Below are positions 16,144-25,235 of a DNA stretch of 64,000 nt, one piece after another; the first letter of the stretch is position 1, and the number at the start of each line of letters is the position of its first letter. Below the pieces are notes generated by a model that saw nothing but the letters and a program-made list of their open reading frames with translations, ran no database searches and was not told the origin of the DNA. The position numbers and the translations under genes are program-made. Source of the DNA: Gammaproteobacteria bacterium MedPE (lineage in GTDB: Bacteria > Pseudomonadota > Gammaproteobacteria > Enterobacterales > Psychrobiaceae); the NCBI GenBank assembly GCA_001874365.1, contig MPDF01000002.1, positions 1 to 64,000 of the forward strand, read 5' to 3'.

Positions 16144-18404
16144 TTCTTTCTCGCCGTATTAAATGCCGCAGCCATTGTTCCTTGAGGCGTTAATTTCTTT
16201 TTATTTTCTGTGTATTGATGCTTAGTATTGGATGTACTTTGTCGTTTCATTGATAGCGCAATTCTCTTTCTGGCTACGTCGATATCGGTCACTCTAACTT
16301 TAACGACCTGTCCAACTTTCACCACTTTACGAGGATCACTCACAAAACCGTCGGCTAGCTGTGATATATGGACTAGGCCATCTTGATGCACACCAATATC
16401 GACAAATGCACCGAAATTAGCAACATTGGTCACTGTCCCTTCAAGTTCCATTTCTAATTCTAGATCGTTAATTGTTTCAATACCTTCCATGAGTTCTGCC
16501 GCTTTAAAATCTCCGCGTGGATCACGTGCTGGACGCTTTAGTTCGTTGATAACATCAATCACTGTCGGCAATCCAATGTGTGTATCAGTAAACTCTGCTG
16601 CATTCAGGCTGTTAAGCAAGCTATCGTTACCAATCAAGTCTTTAATATTCTTTCTACACTTCTTCACAATATTACTTGCCAAAGAATAGGATTCAGGGTG
16701 GACTGCGCTTGCATCTAACGGTTCATTACCGTTGCTAATACGGAGAAAACCGGCAGCTTGTTCAAAGGCCTTGGGGCCTAATCGCGGTACCTTCAGTAGT
16801 TGTTTTCGGTTCTGAAATTTGCCAATTGATTCGCGAAAATGAACGATGTTATTGGCTAAGGTTGCATTCAGCCCACTCACTCGTTGTAAAAGAGGCGCAG
16901 AAGCCGTGTTTAATTCCACACCAACACCATTAACACAATCTTCTACAACTTCGTTCAAGCGAGTATTGAGCTGATTTTCATTAACATCATGCTGATATTG
17001 GCCAACGCCTATTGCTTTAGGTTCTATTTTTACTAGTTCTGCGAGTGGATCTTGTAAACGACGGGCGATTGAGACTGCACCACGTAACGATACGTCTAAT
17101 GATGGAAATTCATTTGCGGCAAGCTCTGACGCTGAATAAACTGAGGCACCTGCTTCGCTAACAATGATCGTCGTGAATTCTAATTGATGTTGTTTTTTAC
17201 AATCTATTATTAATTTTTCAGTTTCACGGGAGCCTGTGCCATTACCAATACTAATTAATGTAACGTTATGGCGTTTGATGAGTGATGCCAATGATGTAAT
17301 AGCTTGCTGCCATTGATTTCTTGGTGCATGTGGATAAATCGTTTCGGTTGCCAGTAGTTTGCTTTGCTCATCAACGATTGCTGCTTTTACGCCAGTGCGG
17401 ATACCAGGATCTAACCCTAACGTAATTTGATTTCCAGCTGGTGCTGCCATTAATAAATCGGATAGATTATTAGCAAATACATCTATTGCTTGAGTTTCGG
17501 CACTTTCTTTCGCTTTGTTAATGAGCTCGTTAGTGATGCTCGGTAAGATTTTTAACTTCCAACATTGTTGTGTTACATCGCTTAGCCAAATTGACATTTT
17601 AGTGTTGCGTTGTGAAAGTGTGAGCGACTGATTAATTAACTCAAGACAAGGATGAACTTTAGGCTCAAAACTGAGCGCTAAGTTTAATTGTAGAGCACCT
17701 GCTGCTTTACCTCTCAATAGTGCCATCATTCTATGAGAGGGTATTTTCTTGATAGGTTCTTGATGTGAAAAATAATCTTTAAATTTAGCAAGTACATGCG
17801 GATCTATTGCAGGTGTTTTCTTACGTGCTTGTTTGGCATTAATGATGCCTTGTGACCACAATTGATGACGAATCTTGTTCATCATGACAATATCTTGCGG
17901 TAATTCTTCACTAATGATTGCGGCAGCGCCCTCTAGCGCTTGTTTTGGATCATTGATATTAGATTGAGATGCGATGAATGCATTCGCTAAATCTTGTGGA
18001 GATTGATTTCGTGATGACAGTAGCTGCTTTGCCAATGGTGCTAAACCAGCTTCAATGGCGAGCTGGCCTTTAGTTTTACGGCTACTTTTAAAGGGTTTAT
18101 AGATTTCTTCTAGTGCCGTCTTGCTCTGGCATTGTTCGATAGAGCGTTGCAGTGAGGAGGTTAACTTTTGATTTTCAGTTAAGACGGCCAGAATTGTTGT
18201 TTTTCGATCCTCCAACTCTCTCGTGTAGTTTAATTCTCTAGATAACAACCTCAATTGCGTGTCATCAAGTCCTTGGGTCGCTTCTTTACGATAGCGAGCA
18301 ATAAAAGGAACCGTAGCCCCTTCATCTAGTAAATTGATAGCGGCTGTTGCTTGTTGAGGTGTGATATTAAGGTGTTTGGCAATGTGAATAGCAGTTGCAG
18401 TCAT
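16140..18404 (-). CDS. tex: Transcription accessory protein Tex
   Basis: 754 residues from the ATG at 18404; a GTG at 18419 adds five residues and cannot be excluded. Tex binds nucleic acid and acts with transcription/translation machinery. Visible are the helical N-terminal block (AAINLLDEGATVPFIARYRKE), a YqgF/RuvX-like core (LGLDPGIRTGVKAAIVD), HhH motifs (VSGLNATLANNIVHFRE, VPRLGPKAFEQAAGFL) and a C-terminal S1 domain (about 640-715, GTVTNVANFGAFVDIGVHQ). The last 25 residues are basic. It is monocistronic, convergent with the metalloprotease gene. Confidence 0.95.
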   Translation of the reverse strand: MTATAIHIAKHLNITPQQATAAINLLDEGATVPFIARYRKEATQGLDDTQLRLLSRELNYTRELEDRKTTILAVLTENQKLTSSLQRSIEQCQSKTALEEIYKPFKSSRKTKGQLAIEAGLAPLAKQLLSSRNQSPQDLANAFIASQSNINDPKQALEGAAAIISEELPQDIVMMNKIRHQLWSQGIINAKQARKKTPAIDPHVLAKFKDYFSHQEPIKKIPSHRMMALLRGKAAGALQLNLALSFEPKVHPCLELINQSLTLSQRNTKMSIWLSDVTQQCWKLKILPSITNELINKAKESAETQAIDVFANNLSDLLMAAPAGNQITLGLDPGIRTGVKAAIVDEQSKLLATETIYPHAPRNQWQQAITSLASLIKRHNVTLISIGNGTGSRETEKLIIDCKKQHQLEFTTIIVSEAGASVYSASELAANEFPSLDVSLRGAVSIARRLQDPLAELVKIEPKAIGVGQYQHDVNENQLNTRLNEVVEDCVNGVGVELNTASAPLLQRVSGLNATLANNIVHFRESIGKFQNRKQLLKVPRLGPKAFEQAAGFLRISNGNEPLDASAVHPESYSLASNIVKKCRKNIKDLIGNDSLLNSLNAAEFTDTHIGLPTVIDVINELKRPARDPRGDFKAAELMEGIETINDLELEMELEGTVTNVANFGAFVDIGVHQDGLVHISQLADGFVSDPRKVVKVGQVVKVRVTDIDVARKRIALSMKRQSTSNTKHQYTENKKKLTPQGTMAAAFNTARKN

Positions 18405-18543
18405 AAATAACAAAGTCACTAAAAAGAATTGAGTATACCTAGGAGTTATTGATCTTTGTAGGCTGCTTTAACGTTATTTATTGACAAAATAATCGACAAA
18501 CGTTTCTGTCGCAACATGCTCGTTGCGACATGATATCTTCGGG

Positions 18544-19191
18544 CTATTTGCCAAAGACGGCTAACTCTTGAGCTAATTGCTCTTTAACTTCAGTACGTGC
18601 TAAAAATGCGTCATTAAAAGCAGCTACTGCGGGCCAGCGAATAGTGTCAATGTCGAACTTAGTGTGATAAAGGCTAAGCATGTGGCTGCCAATAGATAAG
18701 TCTGCGATGCTAAATGAATTACCAACAAAATAAGAATTCTCACCAAGTGTTTTCTCTAGGTAATCTAATTGAGCAGGGATCAGGTTAGTTAATAAATCAT
18801 CCACTCGTGCTTGATCTGTGTCGTGCTGGAAAAACATTGGTCCAATGATGCGCTGGAAATAGAGTGCAGAAACGACTTCTGAAAATTTAGTATCGCTGTA
18901 TTCTTCTAAAGCTAGTGCAATTGCATAGTCTGCGGCGTCTTCAGGGTATAGTGAGTTAGTGCTATTAGTGCGTTCAAGGTAGGCGATTATCACCGATGAA
19001 TCTGAAAATGCAGTGGTGTCATCGAGTCGATAAGCTGGAATTTTTCCAAATGGCGAGGCCGCACGAAACTCTGGCTCATCACTGCCTGGCATGGTTAGTT
19101 TTAATTCAACACTAATTCCCTTAACCGCATGTGCTAGCAACGTTTTACGAACATACGGTGAAGGTGGAACTCCATAGATAGTAGCCATCAT
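18544..19191 (-). CDS. Glutathione S-transferase family protein
   Basis: 215 residues; the ATG at 19188 is equally good (AGAGGA upstream). The N-terminal thioredoxin-like domain (TIYGVPPSPYVRKTLLAHAV, then GKIPAYRLDDTTAFSDSSVII, the glutathione-binding Pro and acidic-Ser pair) is followed by an all-helical C-terminal domain from about residue 90 with YFVGNSFSIADLSIGSHM, the usual GST N-capping box. It lies 71 bp downstream of a tetR gene on the same strand and has the same operator-like sequence in its upstream gap, so regulation by that TetR is likely. Substrate unknown. Confidence 0.88.
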   Translation of the reverse strand: MMATIYGVPPSPYVRKTLLAHAVKGISVELKLTMPGSDEPEFRAASPFGKIPAYRLDDTTAFSDSSVIIAYLERTNSTNSLYPEDAADYAIALALEEYSDTKFSEVVSALYFQRIIGPMFFQHDTDQARVDDLLTNLIPAQLDYLEKTLGENSYFVGNSFSIADLSIGSHMLSLYHTKFDIDTIRWPAVAAFNDAFLARTEVKEQLAQELAVFGK

Positions 19192-19204
19192 TCATTTCCT
19201 CTGT

Positions 19205-19222
19205 ATAAACCAATCGGTCTGT
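19205..19222. promoter_or_regulatory. Candidate TetR operator upstream of gst
   Basis: ATAAACCAATCGGTCTGT. The reverse complement of the site upstream of the tetR gene (19862-19879) is ATAAACCATTCGGTCTAT, a 16-of-18 match. The paired AAACC/GGTCT half-sites suggest a dimer target. Confidence 0.6.
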
Positions 19223-19261
19223 TTTTGATTAAAAGTATAAGTTTGTAGTTATGTCTTTCAT

Positions 19262-19852
19262 TTAGTCTAGTAATTTTAGTGTAAATGTATGCCAGCGATT
19301 TAGTGGTTCGCCACTACTTAATGCTTTCATTCTCAATATCGCGCCTTCCCAACTATCGACGATAAAGTAGGCGGTTTGTTCAGCGTTAATATCAGATGAT
19401 ATTTCTCTATTTTCAATTCCCTGAGCAATGACTTGCATGAAGATCTGCGACATACGTTGCAAACTATCATTGAGTTTTTTAGCAAATATAGGACATAGAT
19501 CGGTAAGCTCTTGGGTTAAATTACCGATAGGGCAGCCGTAGGAGAAATTGGACTGTGAAAAAGCGGCATAATAGTACTGGTGAAAAGCCGTTATTTTTTC
19601 ACGACTGCTGAGTGCTGGATGATGCAAATGTAGAGGAAGACTATTTTTAAACTGCTGGCGGTGATGATCAATAATGGCAAGGCCAAGTTGGTCTTTGTCG
19701 TCAAAGTGAAAATAGAACGAGCCTTTTGAGACATTGGCCGCTTTTAAAACTTGCGCAATTCCCGTGTGATTAAAACCTTGTTGGTAAATGAGCGTAGCGG
19801 CAGATTCAATAATATGAAGCTTTGTTTGCTCACCTTTAGATAGTGCATTCAT
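19262..19852 (-). CDS. TetR-family regulator upstream of gst
   Basis: 196 residues from the ATG at 19852 (a TTG one codon earlier is not needed). The N-terminal HTH has KLHIIESAATLIYQQGFNHTGI and QVLKAANVSKGSFYFHFDDKDQLG. The larger ligand domain includes YGCPIGNLTQELTDLCPIF, a pattern found in TetR proteins of the NemR/AcrR group that sense electrophiles through cysteines; Cys use here is an inference. It shares a conserved operator-like sequence with the downstream gst, suggesting autoregulation and joint control. Confidence 0.88.
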   Translation of the reverse strand: MNALSKGEQTKLHIIESAATLIYQQGFNHTGIAQVLKAANVSKGSFYFHFDDKDQLGLAIIDHHRQQFKNSLPLHLHHPALSSREKITAFHQYYYAAFSQSNFSYGCPIGNLTQELTDLCPIFAKKLNDSLQRMSQIFMQVIAQGIENREISSDINAEQTAYFIVDSWEGAILRMKALSSGEPLNRWHTFTLKLLD

Positions 19853-19861
19853 CAAGCGATA

Positions 19862-19879
19862 ATAGACCGAATGGTTTAT
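19862..19879. promoter_or_regulatory. Candidate TetR operator upstream of tetR
   Basis: ATAGACCGAATGGTTTAT, about 10 bp before the tetR start. It is the reverse-oriented near copy of the site at 19205-19222. Confidence 0.6.
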
Positions 19880-19900
19880 TATCGCAAGGGGAGCTCATTA

Positions 19901-20983
19901 TTATTGGCTATTTAGCCACCATGAACGTTGATATTGGCGGGTGTTGTCTGTCGCTAAGTCGTCAAAATTAACCGATTGCCCAAAAATGGGAGAGAGCATT
20001 TGCGTATTGTGTTTGATGTTTGCACTGAGTGCACGCTCTAAAGGCTCAAACCAATCATGAAGTGCCAAGTCAAACGTCGAATTATGAATAGGCAACATAA
20101 ATTGACCCTTTAAATCAACATGGGCTTGAACACTTTGTTCTGGATTCATATGAATATCACTCCATAGGTCGTTGTAAGCGCCTGTTTCTACCATGGTGAC
20201 ATCAAATGGGCCGAAACGCTTTCCTATTTGCTTAAAACCTGGAAAGTAGCCAGAGTCGCCGCTAAAGAAAACTTTGCGTTGGCTGCTGTTGATAACCCAA
20301 CTCGCCCAGAGTGTCTCATCTCGGTCAAAGAGACCGCGTCCTGAAAAGTGTTGTGCAGGCGTCGCAACAAATTCAATGCCTTCTAGCGTTACAGATTGCC
20401 ACCAATCAAGTTCGATAATCTTAGTGTTATCGATGATATCTTCAAGGTGCTTACTCAAGCCAAGTGGCACAACAAAGTGTTGTGTTTTCTCTGCAAGTGC
20501 TTCTAGTGTAGTGCGGTCCAGATGATCGTAATGATCATGACTTAACACAACAACTGCAATCTTCGGTAAATTACCAACGCTAATAGGCATTGGGTGAAAC
20601 CGTTTGGGGCCGGCCCACTGAACCATGGATGCTCTCTCACTAAATACGGGATCGGTTAGAACATAGTGCCCATCTAATCGCAGTAATTGCGATGAATGAC
20701 CAAGTCGAAACAAGGCGTCTTGGGTTTCATTGAGTATATCTGCTGTGATTTCACTCATTGGGATATGTGTTGGTGTTGCAGCGATACGTTTTGTTGTGGC
20801 GTAGGCTTTAGTGATGTCCCAAATGTTTCCCATGCTTGTTGAGTAAGTAATGTGTTGATTTAAAAACTTACCGTCAGACTTACGCGAAGTATCATATTCG
20901 TATGGCTGGCTAATGGCATTGCCGTTCATAAGGGCTCCTGTCAACGTTACGATTGCACTAAAAATTAAAGTGGCAGATTTCAT
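19901..20983 (-). CDS. Secreted metallo-beta-lactamase-fold hydrolase (NAPE-PLD/RomA-like)
   Basis: 360 residues. A probable signal peptide (MKSATLIFSAIVTLTGALMN) precedes a binuclear metallo-hydrolase domain with H149-D-H151-Y-D153-H154 in VVLSHDHYDHLDR, H213-type Zn ligand in ATPAQHFSGRG, a Gly-Asp in VFFSGDSGYFPGF and H-terminal MLPIHNSTFDLALHDWFEP. This matches the N-acyl phosphatidylethanolamine phospholipase D/RomA-like group. Divergent from a tetR gene whose gap contains a clear palindrome. Lipid-type substrate is a family-based guess. Confidence 0.85.
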   Translation of the reverse strand: MKSATLIFSAIVTLTGALMNGNAISQPYEYDTSRKSDGKFLNQHITYSTSMGNIWDITKAYATTKRIAATPTHIPMSEITADILNETQDALFRLGHSSQLLRLDGHYVLTDPVFSERASMVQWAGPKRFHPMPISVGNLPKIAVVVLSHDHYDHLDRTTLEALAEKTQHFVVPLGLSKHLEDIIDNTKIIELDWWQSVTLEGIEFVATPAQHFSGRGLFDRDETLWASWVINSSQRKVFFSGDSGYFPGFKQIGKRFGPFDVTMVETGAYNDLWSDIHMNPEQSVQAHVDLKGQFMLPIHNSTFDLALHDWFEPLERALSANIKHNTQMLSPIFGQSVNFDDLATDNTRQYQRSWWLNSQ

Positions 20984-21001
20984 TTATACGACTCAAAATG
21001 T

Positions 21002-21020
21002 AAACTATACGGTGTAGTTT
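21002..21020. promoter_or_regulatory. Palindromic TetR operator candidate
   Basis: AAACTATACGGTGTAGTTT: eight of nine base pairs are symmetric about a central G. It lies between the divergent hydrolase and tetR genes, about 20 bp before the hydrolase start and 72 bp before tetR. Confidence 0.65.
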
Positions 21021-21091
21021 ATTTATTGTTTGTTGATAAGTAAACGTCATCAGTTAAAATAATCGAAATTATGTGATGTAAGTGTGTTGGT

Positions 21092-21709
21092 ATGACAGAA
21101 ACAAAACAGACAAGAAGTGAGTTAAAACGTAGCGCTATTCTGGTAGCTGCCAATAATGCATTCAGACAAGACGGCGTTAAAGCCACTAGTATGGATAAAA
21201 TTGCAGAATTGGCACAGGTGTCTAAACGTACCGTTTACAATCATTTTTCAACCAAAGAGACATTAGTGCTTCAGCTTTTATCTGAGTTATGGGGTGATGC
21301 CGTCATGAAAACCGGCATGATTTATCAATCAGATGTGCCAATCGAGCAGCAACTGACTGATATTTTATTGTTAGAAATGAAAACCATGGCGAGTGAAGAA
21401 TATATTGCGCTAGTGCGTGTTGCTTTAGGGCATTTTCTGTTTGAAGCGTCTGAATTGCAAGAAGAGATGTGCAAAATTCACAATCGTGAAACGGATCTCG
21501 AACGATGGCTTAAAGCTGCGGTTGCTGATCATAGGCTTAAGATTGATAACGTTGAAGTGGCAATGGAACAATTGCATAGCCTGTTAAAAGGCAGTTGTTT
21601 TTGGCCACAATTAATTCGTGTATGTGATGTGCTTACAGAGCAAGAAGGCAGGCAATTAGTAGACCGCAGTGTTGAAATGTTTTTGAATCAATATCAGATA
21701 AAGGATTAG
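21092..21709 (+). CDS. TetR-family regulator divergent from the hydrolase gene
   Basis: 205 residues. The N-terminal HTH is canonical (RSAILVAANNAFRQDGVKAT, then KIAELAQVSKRTVYNHFSTKETL). The C-terminal domain, with MASEEYIALVRVALGHFLF, resembles the AefR-like TetR_C group. The ATG at 21092 lacks a strong Shine-Dalgarno sequence. The adjacent palindrome suggests it represses itself and the hydrolase gene. It ends 11 bp before greB on the same strand, so some readthrough into greB is possible. Confidence 0.88.
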   Translation: MTETKQTRSELKRSAILVAANNAFRQDGVKATSMDKIAELAQVSKRTVYNHFSTKETLVLQLLSELWGDAVMKTGMIYQSDVPIEQQLTDILLLEMKTMASEEYIALVRVALGHFLFEASELQEEMCKIHNRETDLERWLKAAVADHRLKIDNVEVAMEQLHSLLKGSCFWPQLIRVCDVLTEQEGRQLVDRSVEMFLNQYQIKD

Positions 21710-21720
21710 ACTTTTCATCA

Positions 21721-22194
21721 ATGAAGACTAATTTAGTAACTCCAGCAGGTTGGAATAAACTTGATCAAGAATTGAAGTATTTGTGGAAAGTAAAACGTCC
21801 TCAGGTAACTAGGGCTGTATCTGAAGCCGCTGCCCTTGGTGATCGCAGTGAAAATGCCGAATATAAAGAAGGTAAGCGTGAATTGCGTGCTATCGATCGT
21901 CGATTACAGTTTTTAATGAAACGTTTAGAAGAGTTAGAAATTGTTCATCATGCCCCGTCACAAGAAGGAAAAGTGTATTTTGGCGCCTATGTTGAACTTG
22001 AGAATGAGCAAGAGCAACAAGCGACCTACCGTGTTGTAGGTCCTGATGAGATTGACGTCGAGAATAATCACATTACTATTGATTCACCCATGGCAAGAGC
22101 CTTAATTGGCAAGGAAGTTGATGATGAAGTCATTGTCAAAACACCTTCTGGTGAACTTGTTTGGTATATCAATAAAATCTACTACAAAGCTTAG
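21721..22194 (+). CDS. greB: Transcription elongation factor GreB
   Basis: 157 residues, matching E. coli GreB (158). It inserts its coiled-coil into RNA polymerase's secondary channel and stimulates cleavage of backtracked transcripts. The N-terminal coiled-coil (TPAGWNKLDQELKYLWKVKRPQVTRAV shortened by motif) has the tip acidic residues in LGDRSENAEYKEGKRE, followed by the C-terminal FKBP-like domain (VYFGAYVELENE to YINKIYYKA). Located just upstream of ompR, as in E. coli although there the two are divergent. The ATG follows a weak ribosome site. Confidence 0.95.
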   Translation: MKTNLVTPAGWNKLDQELKYLWKVKRPQVTRAVSEAAALGDRSENAEYKEGKRELRAIDRRLQFLMKRLEELEIVHHAPSQEGKVYFGAYVELENEQEQQATYRVVGPDEIDVENNHITIDSPMARALIGKEVDDEVIVKTPSGELVWYINKIYYKA

Positions 22195-22308
22195 CCTCCA
22201 ATAAACATACTTTGTAACAAAGCACCGTTAAATTACACAATTGAGATTTTGCTTTATAAGCCGTTAGATTTTATAGTAATTGTTAATGAATCTAGTAGAG
22301 AAATAATC

Positions 22309-23031
22309 ATGAGCCATGAAACCACAAAAATTCTAGTTGTCGATGACGATGCGCGTTTACGTAGCTTGTTAGAGCGCTATCTTGTCGAGCAGGGCTTCCA
22401 AGTCAGAACTGCAAATGATGGCGAGCAAATGGATCGTTTGATGGAGCGTGAAAATTTTCACATGATGGTGCTGGATTTAATGTTGCCAGGCGAAGATGGC
22501 TTAACTATTTGTCAGCGTTTGCGTAAGAAAAACAACGATATTCCAATTTTAATGCTAACGGCCAAAGGTGATGAAGTCGACCGTATTATCGGCCTTGAAT
22601 TAGGTGCTGATGATTATCTACCTAAGCCATTTAATCCTCGTGAATTGTTGGCGCGAGTCAATGCTGTATTACGTCGTCGTAGCAACGATGTACCAGGCGC
22701 GCCTTCACAAAATGAAGAAGAGATCGAATTTGGCGACTTTAAGTTAAACCTTGCAACTCGCGAGATGCATCATGGCGATGAAGTGACGTCATTAACATCG
22801 GGCGAATTTGCGGTATTAAAATCGCTAGTAACTCACCCGCGTGAACCCTTATCACGAGATAAGTTAATGAATATGGCGCGAGGCCGAGATTATAGTGCAC
22901 TTGAGCGTAGTATTGATGTGCAAGTGTCTCGTTTACGCCGCATGATTGAAGATGATCCAACTAACCCACGTTACATCCAAACTGTTTGGGGCCTAGGTTA
23001 TGTATTTGTTCCCGATGGTCGTGCCCACTAA
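22309..23031 (+). CDS. ompR: Osmolarity response regulator OmpR
   Basis: 240 residues from the ATG at 22309 ([20 protein letters not shown]). A longer in-frame extension to 22249 lacks similarity to the family. The receiver domain has D56 in [11 protein letters not shown] and the [20 protein letters not shown] / [13 protein letters not shown] segment; the winged-helix C-terminal domain includes [20 protein letters not shown] and [13 protein letters not shown], nearly identical to E. coli OmpR. Its stop overlaps the envZ start by one base (TAATG). Confidence 0.97.
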   Translation: MSHETTKILVVDDDARLRSLLERYLVEQGFQVRTANDGEQMDRLMERENFHMMVLDLMLPGEDGLTICQRLRKKNNDIPILMLTAKGDEVDRIIGLELGADDYLPKPFNPRELLARVNAVLRRRSNDVPGAPSQNEEEIEFGDFKLNLATREMHHGDEVTSLTSGEFAVLKSLVTHPREPLSRDKLMNMARGRDYSALERSIDVQVSRLRRMIEDDPTNPRYIQTVWGLGYVFVPDGRAH

Positions 23032-24341
23032 TGAAACGCTGGTTTCCTAAGAGTGCCTTTGGTCAAACGGCACTCTTAATAGGCTTTTTACTGCTGATCA
23101 ATCAACTGGTATCCTATACGCTGGTTGCTAAACATTACGTAGAACCAAGTTTTCGTCAAATAACCACACTACTGGCAAAGCAAGTCAAACTGGTATTCAT
23201 GAATATGCCAGAGCAAGGCCGTGAACAGTTACCAACAGATGAAATTCTTACCGAACAGTTTAAGGAAGTTACCGGGCTTAGAGTATATCCAGCTTATTTA
23301 GCATCTCGTTACGGCTTAGAAAAAGCTGTCCCTTATCGTTTTATCTCTGAACAAATGAGTGAACAACTCGGTGGTCAAACAGAAGTTCGTGTGGCCAAAG
23401 AAGAATTGTTCATGGTGTGGATCCGGCCACCACAAGATCCTTATATTTGGATTAAAATTCCATTAGAAAAGTTTGATGATAGTGAGTTTTCACCGTTAAC
23501 ATTTTACCTCATTGTGATTGGGAGCTTGTCGTTAATTGGCGGGTGGCTATTTGCAAGGCATCTGACTAAACCGCTACGAAATCTGCAATTGGCTGCCAAT
23601 CAAGTAGCAAAAGGTGAGTTTCCAGAGCGTTTAGCATTTGAAGGCTCGTCTGAAGTCGTTGATTTGACAAGAGCGTTCAACTCAATGGCTTCAGGTATTA
23701 AGCAGCTAGAAGACGATCGTGCTTTGCTGATGGCGGGTATTTCTCATGATCTGCGCACGCCGCTCACGCGAATTCGCTTAGCGACAGAAATGCTTGATGA
23801 TAAAGAATCATTCTTTAAAGAAGGTATTGAACAAGATATTGATGACATGAATGAAATCATTGACCAGTTCATTACTTATATTAAGTTGGACCGTGAAGAG
23901 GTCGCTGAGCTTAATGATTTGAATGAGATAATCAGCCAAGAAGTAAATGCAGAAGCAAGTCGTGGTCGTAATATCACTGCCAAGCTCGATAAAATCCCAT
24001 TGATGATGCTTAGGGCTAACGCCCTGAAACGTGTGCTTGCTAACTTAATTAGCAATGCAATTCGGTATGGCGGCGGTGAAATTGAAATTCAGTCTGGCAT
24101 ATCAGGTCGAGGCGTTGCTTATTTTAAAGTAGAAGATAATGGTCCGGGTATTCCGATGGAGAATATCAAACAACTCTTTAAGCCTTTTGTACAAGGGGAT
24201 AATGCGCGTGGCGGGCAGGGTAGCGGATTAGGTCTTGCCATAGTTCATCGCTTTGTAAACAACCACGGTGGCCGTGTATTGATAAAAAATCGTGACCAAG
24301 GTGGGCTTTGCGTACGCATTGAATTACCAATTTACAAATAA
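23031..24341 (+). CDS. envZ: Osmosensor histidine kinase EnvZ
   Basis: 436 residues from the ATG overlapping the ompR stop. TM1 about 11-33, periplasmic domain about 34-153, TM2 about 154-176, HAMP, then HisKA with H239 in [22 protein letters not shown] box [12 protein letters not shown] boxes VEDNGPGIP and [13 protein letters not shown]. It phosphorylates and dephosphorylates OmpR. A longer upstream frame to 22986 lies inside ompR and is rejected. A terminator hairpin starts at the stop codon. Confidence 0.96.
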   Translation: MKRWFPKSAFGQTALLIGFLLLINQLVSYTLVAKHYVEPSFRQITTLLAKQVKLVFMNMPEQGREQLPTDEILTEQFKEVTGLRVYPAYLASRYGLEKAVPYRFISEQMSEQLGGQTEVRVAKEELFMVWIRPPQDPYIWIKIPLEKFDDSEFSPLTFYLIVIGSLSLIGGWLFARHLTKPLRNLQLAANQVAKGEFPERLAFEGSSEVVDLTRAFNSMASGIKQLEDDRALLMAGISHDLRTPLTRIRLATEMLDDKESFFKEGIEQDIDDMNEIIDQFITYIKLDREEVAELNDLNEIISQEVNAEASRGRNITAKLDKIPLMMLRANALKRVLANLISNAIRYGGGEIEIQSGISGRGVAYFKVEDNGPGIPMENIKQLFKPFVQGDNARGGQGSGLGLAIVHRFVNNHGGRVLIKNRDQGGLCVRIELPIYK

Positions 24342-24371
24342 ACTATCATTTTTATATTCATGATAGTTTTT
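24341..24371 (+). terminator. Terminator of ompR-envZ
   Basis: AACTATCAT (24341-24349) pairs with ATGATAGTT (24360-24368), followed by T residues. It overlaps the first half-site of the OxyR-like sequence. Confidence 0.7.
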
Positions 24372-24399
24372 GGCTATCATGATTATTGTTTCTTTCACT
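24363..24399. promoter_or_regulatory. Candidate OxyR operator upstream of the peroxiredoxin hybrid
   Basis: The OxyR consensus is four tetranucleotides in the pattern ATAG-N7-CTAT-N7-ATAG-N7-CTAT. Here, with exact N7 spacing, stand ATAG (24363), CTAT (24374), ATTG (24385) and CACT (24396). Two sites are perfect, one is 3 of 4 and one is 2 of 4. Confidence 0.6.
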
Positions 24400-24482
24400 T
24401 GGCATTTTGGATAGTTTTTCTTCATACTGGTTTCATAGTCAGTTAACACATGACACCTTTTGAAATCAGTATGGAGAATAAA

Positions 24483-25211
24483 ATGTTAGAAAATAAAGAA
24501 GGCCAATCAGTTCCTAATGTAACGTTTAAAACTCGTCATAACGACGAATGGTTGGATGTAACTACACAATCTCTTTTTGAAAATAAAACCGTTGTTGTAT
24601 TCTCGTTACCAGGTGCTTTCACCCCAACATGTTCTTCAACACATCTTCCTCGTTATAATGAGTTAGCAGGCGTATTAAAAGCAAATGGTGTTGACGAGAT
24701 CGTTTGTATGTCTGTGAATGACACCTTTGTGATGAATGCATGGCTTAGTGATCAAGATGCTGAAAATATTACTGTTATCCCTGATGGTAACGGCGAATTC
24801 TCAGATGGCATGGGCATGTTAGTGGACAAACAAGATCTTGGTTTTGGCAAACGCAGCTGGCGCTATTCTATGCTGGTTAAAAATGGTGTTATCGAAAAAA
24901 TGTTTATCGAGCCAAACAAACCAGGTGACCCGTTTGAAGTTTCTGACGCAGATACTATGCTTAACTATATAAATAGTGATGCTAAGGCACCAGCAGATGT
25001 TGCATTATTTAGTAAGATTGGTTGTCCACATTGCGCTCGAGCTAAAGAATTACTGGCTAGCAAAGGAATGGCATACGAAGAAATTGTAATTGGATCTGAC
25101 GCGACTTTATTATCGTTGCGAGCAATGACAGGAAGAACCACAGTACCACAAGTGTTTATTGCCGGTGAACATATCGGTGGCGCTGATGAGTTAACGGCTC
25201 ATTTAGCATAA
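24483..25211 (+). CDS. Hybrid peroxiredoxin-glutaredoxin (Prx5-Grx fusion)
   Basis: 242 residues from the ATG at 24483, which has GGAG at 8 nt; the longer frame to 24450 is unlikely. It reduces peroxides with glutathione. The peroxiredoxin-5 domain (about 1-165) has peroxidatic C50 in PGAFTPTCSSTHLP. The glutaredoxin domain (about 170-242) has C181-P-H-C184 and the TVPQVFI cis-Pro and GGADEL sites. This fusion is well known in Haemophilus and Vibrio, often beside oxyR. Here oxyR is absent but an OxyR-like site is present. The CBS gene lies 24 bp downstream. Confidence 0.93.
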   Translation: MLENKEGQSVPNVTFKTRHNDEWLDVTTQSLFENKTVVVFSLPGAFTPTCSSTHLPRYNELAGVLKANGVDEIVCMSVNDTFVMNAWLSDQDAENITVIPDGNGEFSDGMGMLVDKQDLGFGKRSWRYSMLVKNGVIEKMFIEPNKPGDPFEVSDADTMLNYINSDAKAPADVALFSKIGCPHCARAKELLASKGMAYEEIVIGSDATLLSLRAMTGRTTVPQVFIAGEHIGGADELTAHLA

Positions 25212-25235
25212 TAATAATGGAACAATGAGGACAGG

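Noticed and set aside
24450-24482. Extra N-terminus for the peroxiredoxin hybrid
   Set aside because: The ATG at 24483 has a good Shine-Dalgarno sequence and gives the canonical length.
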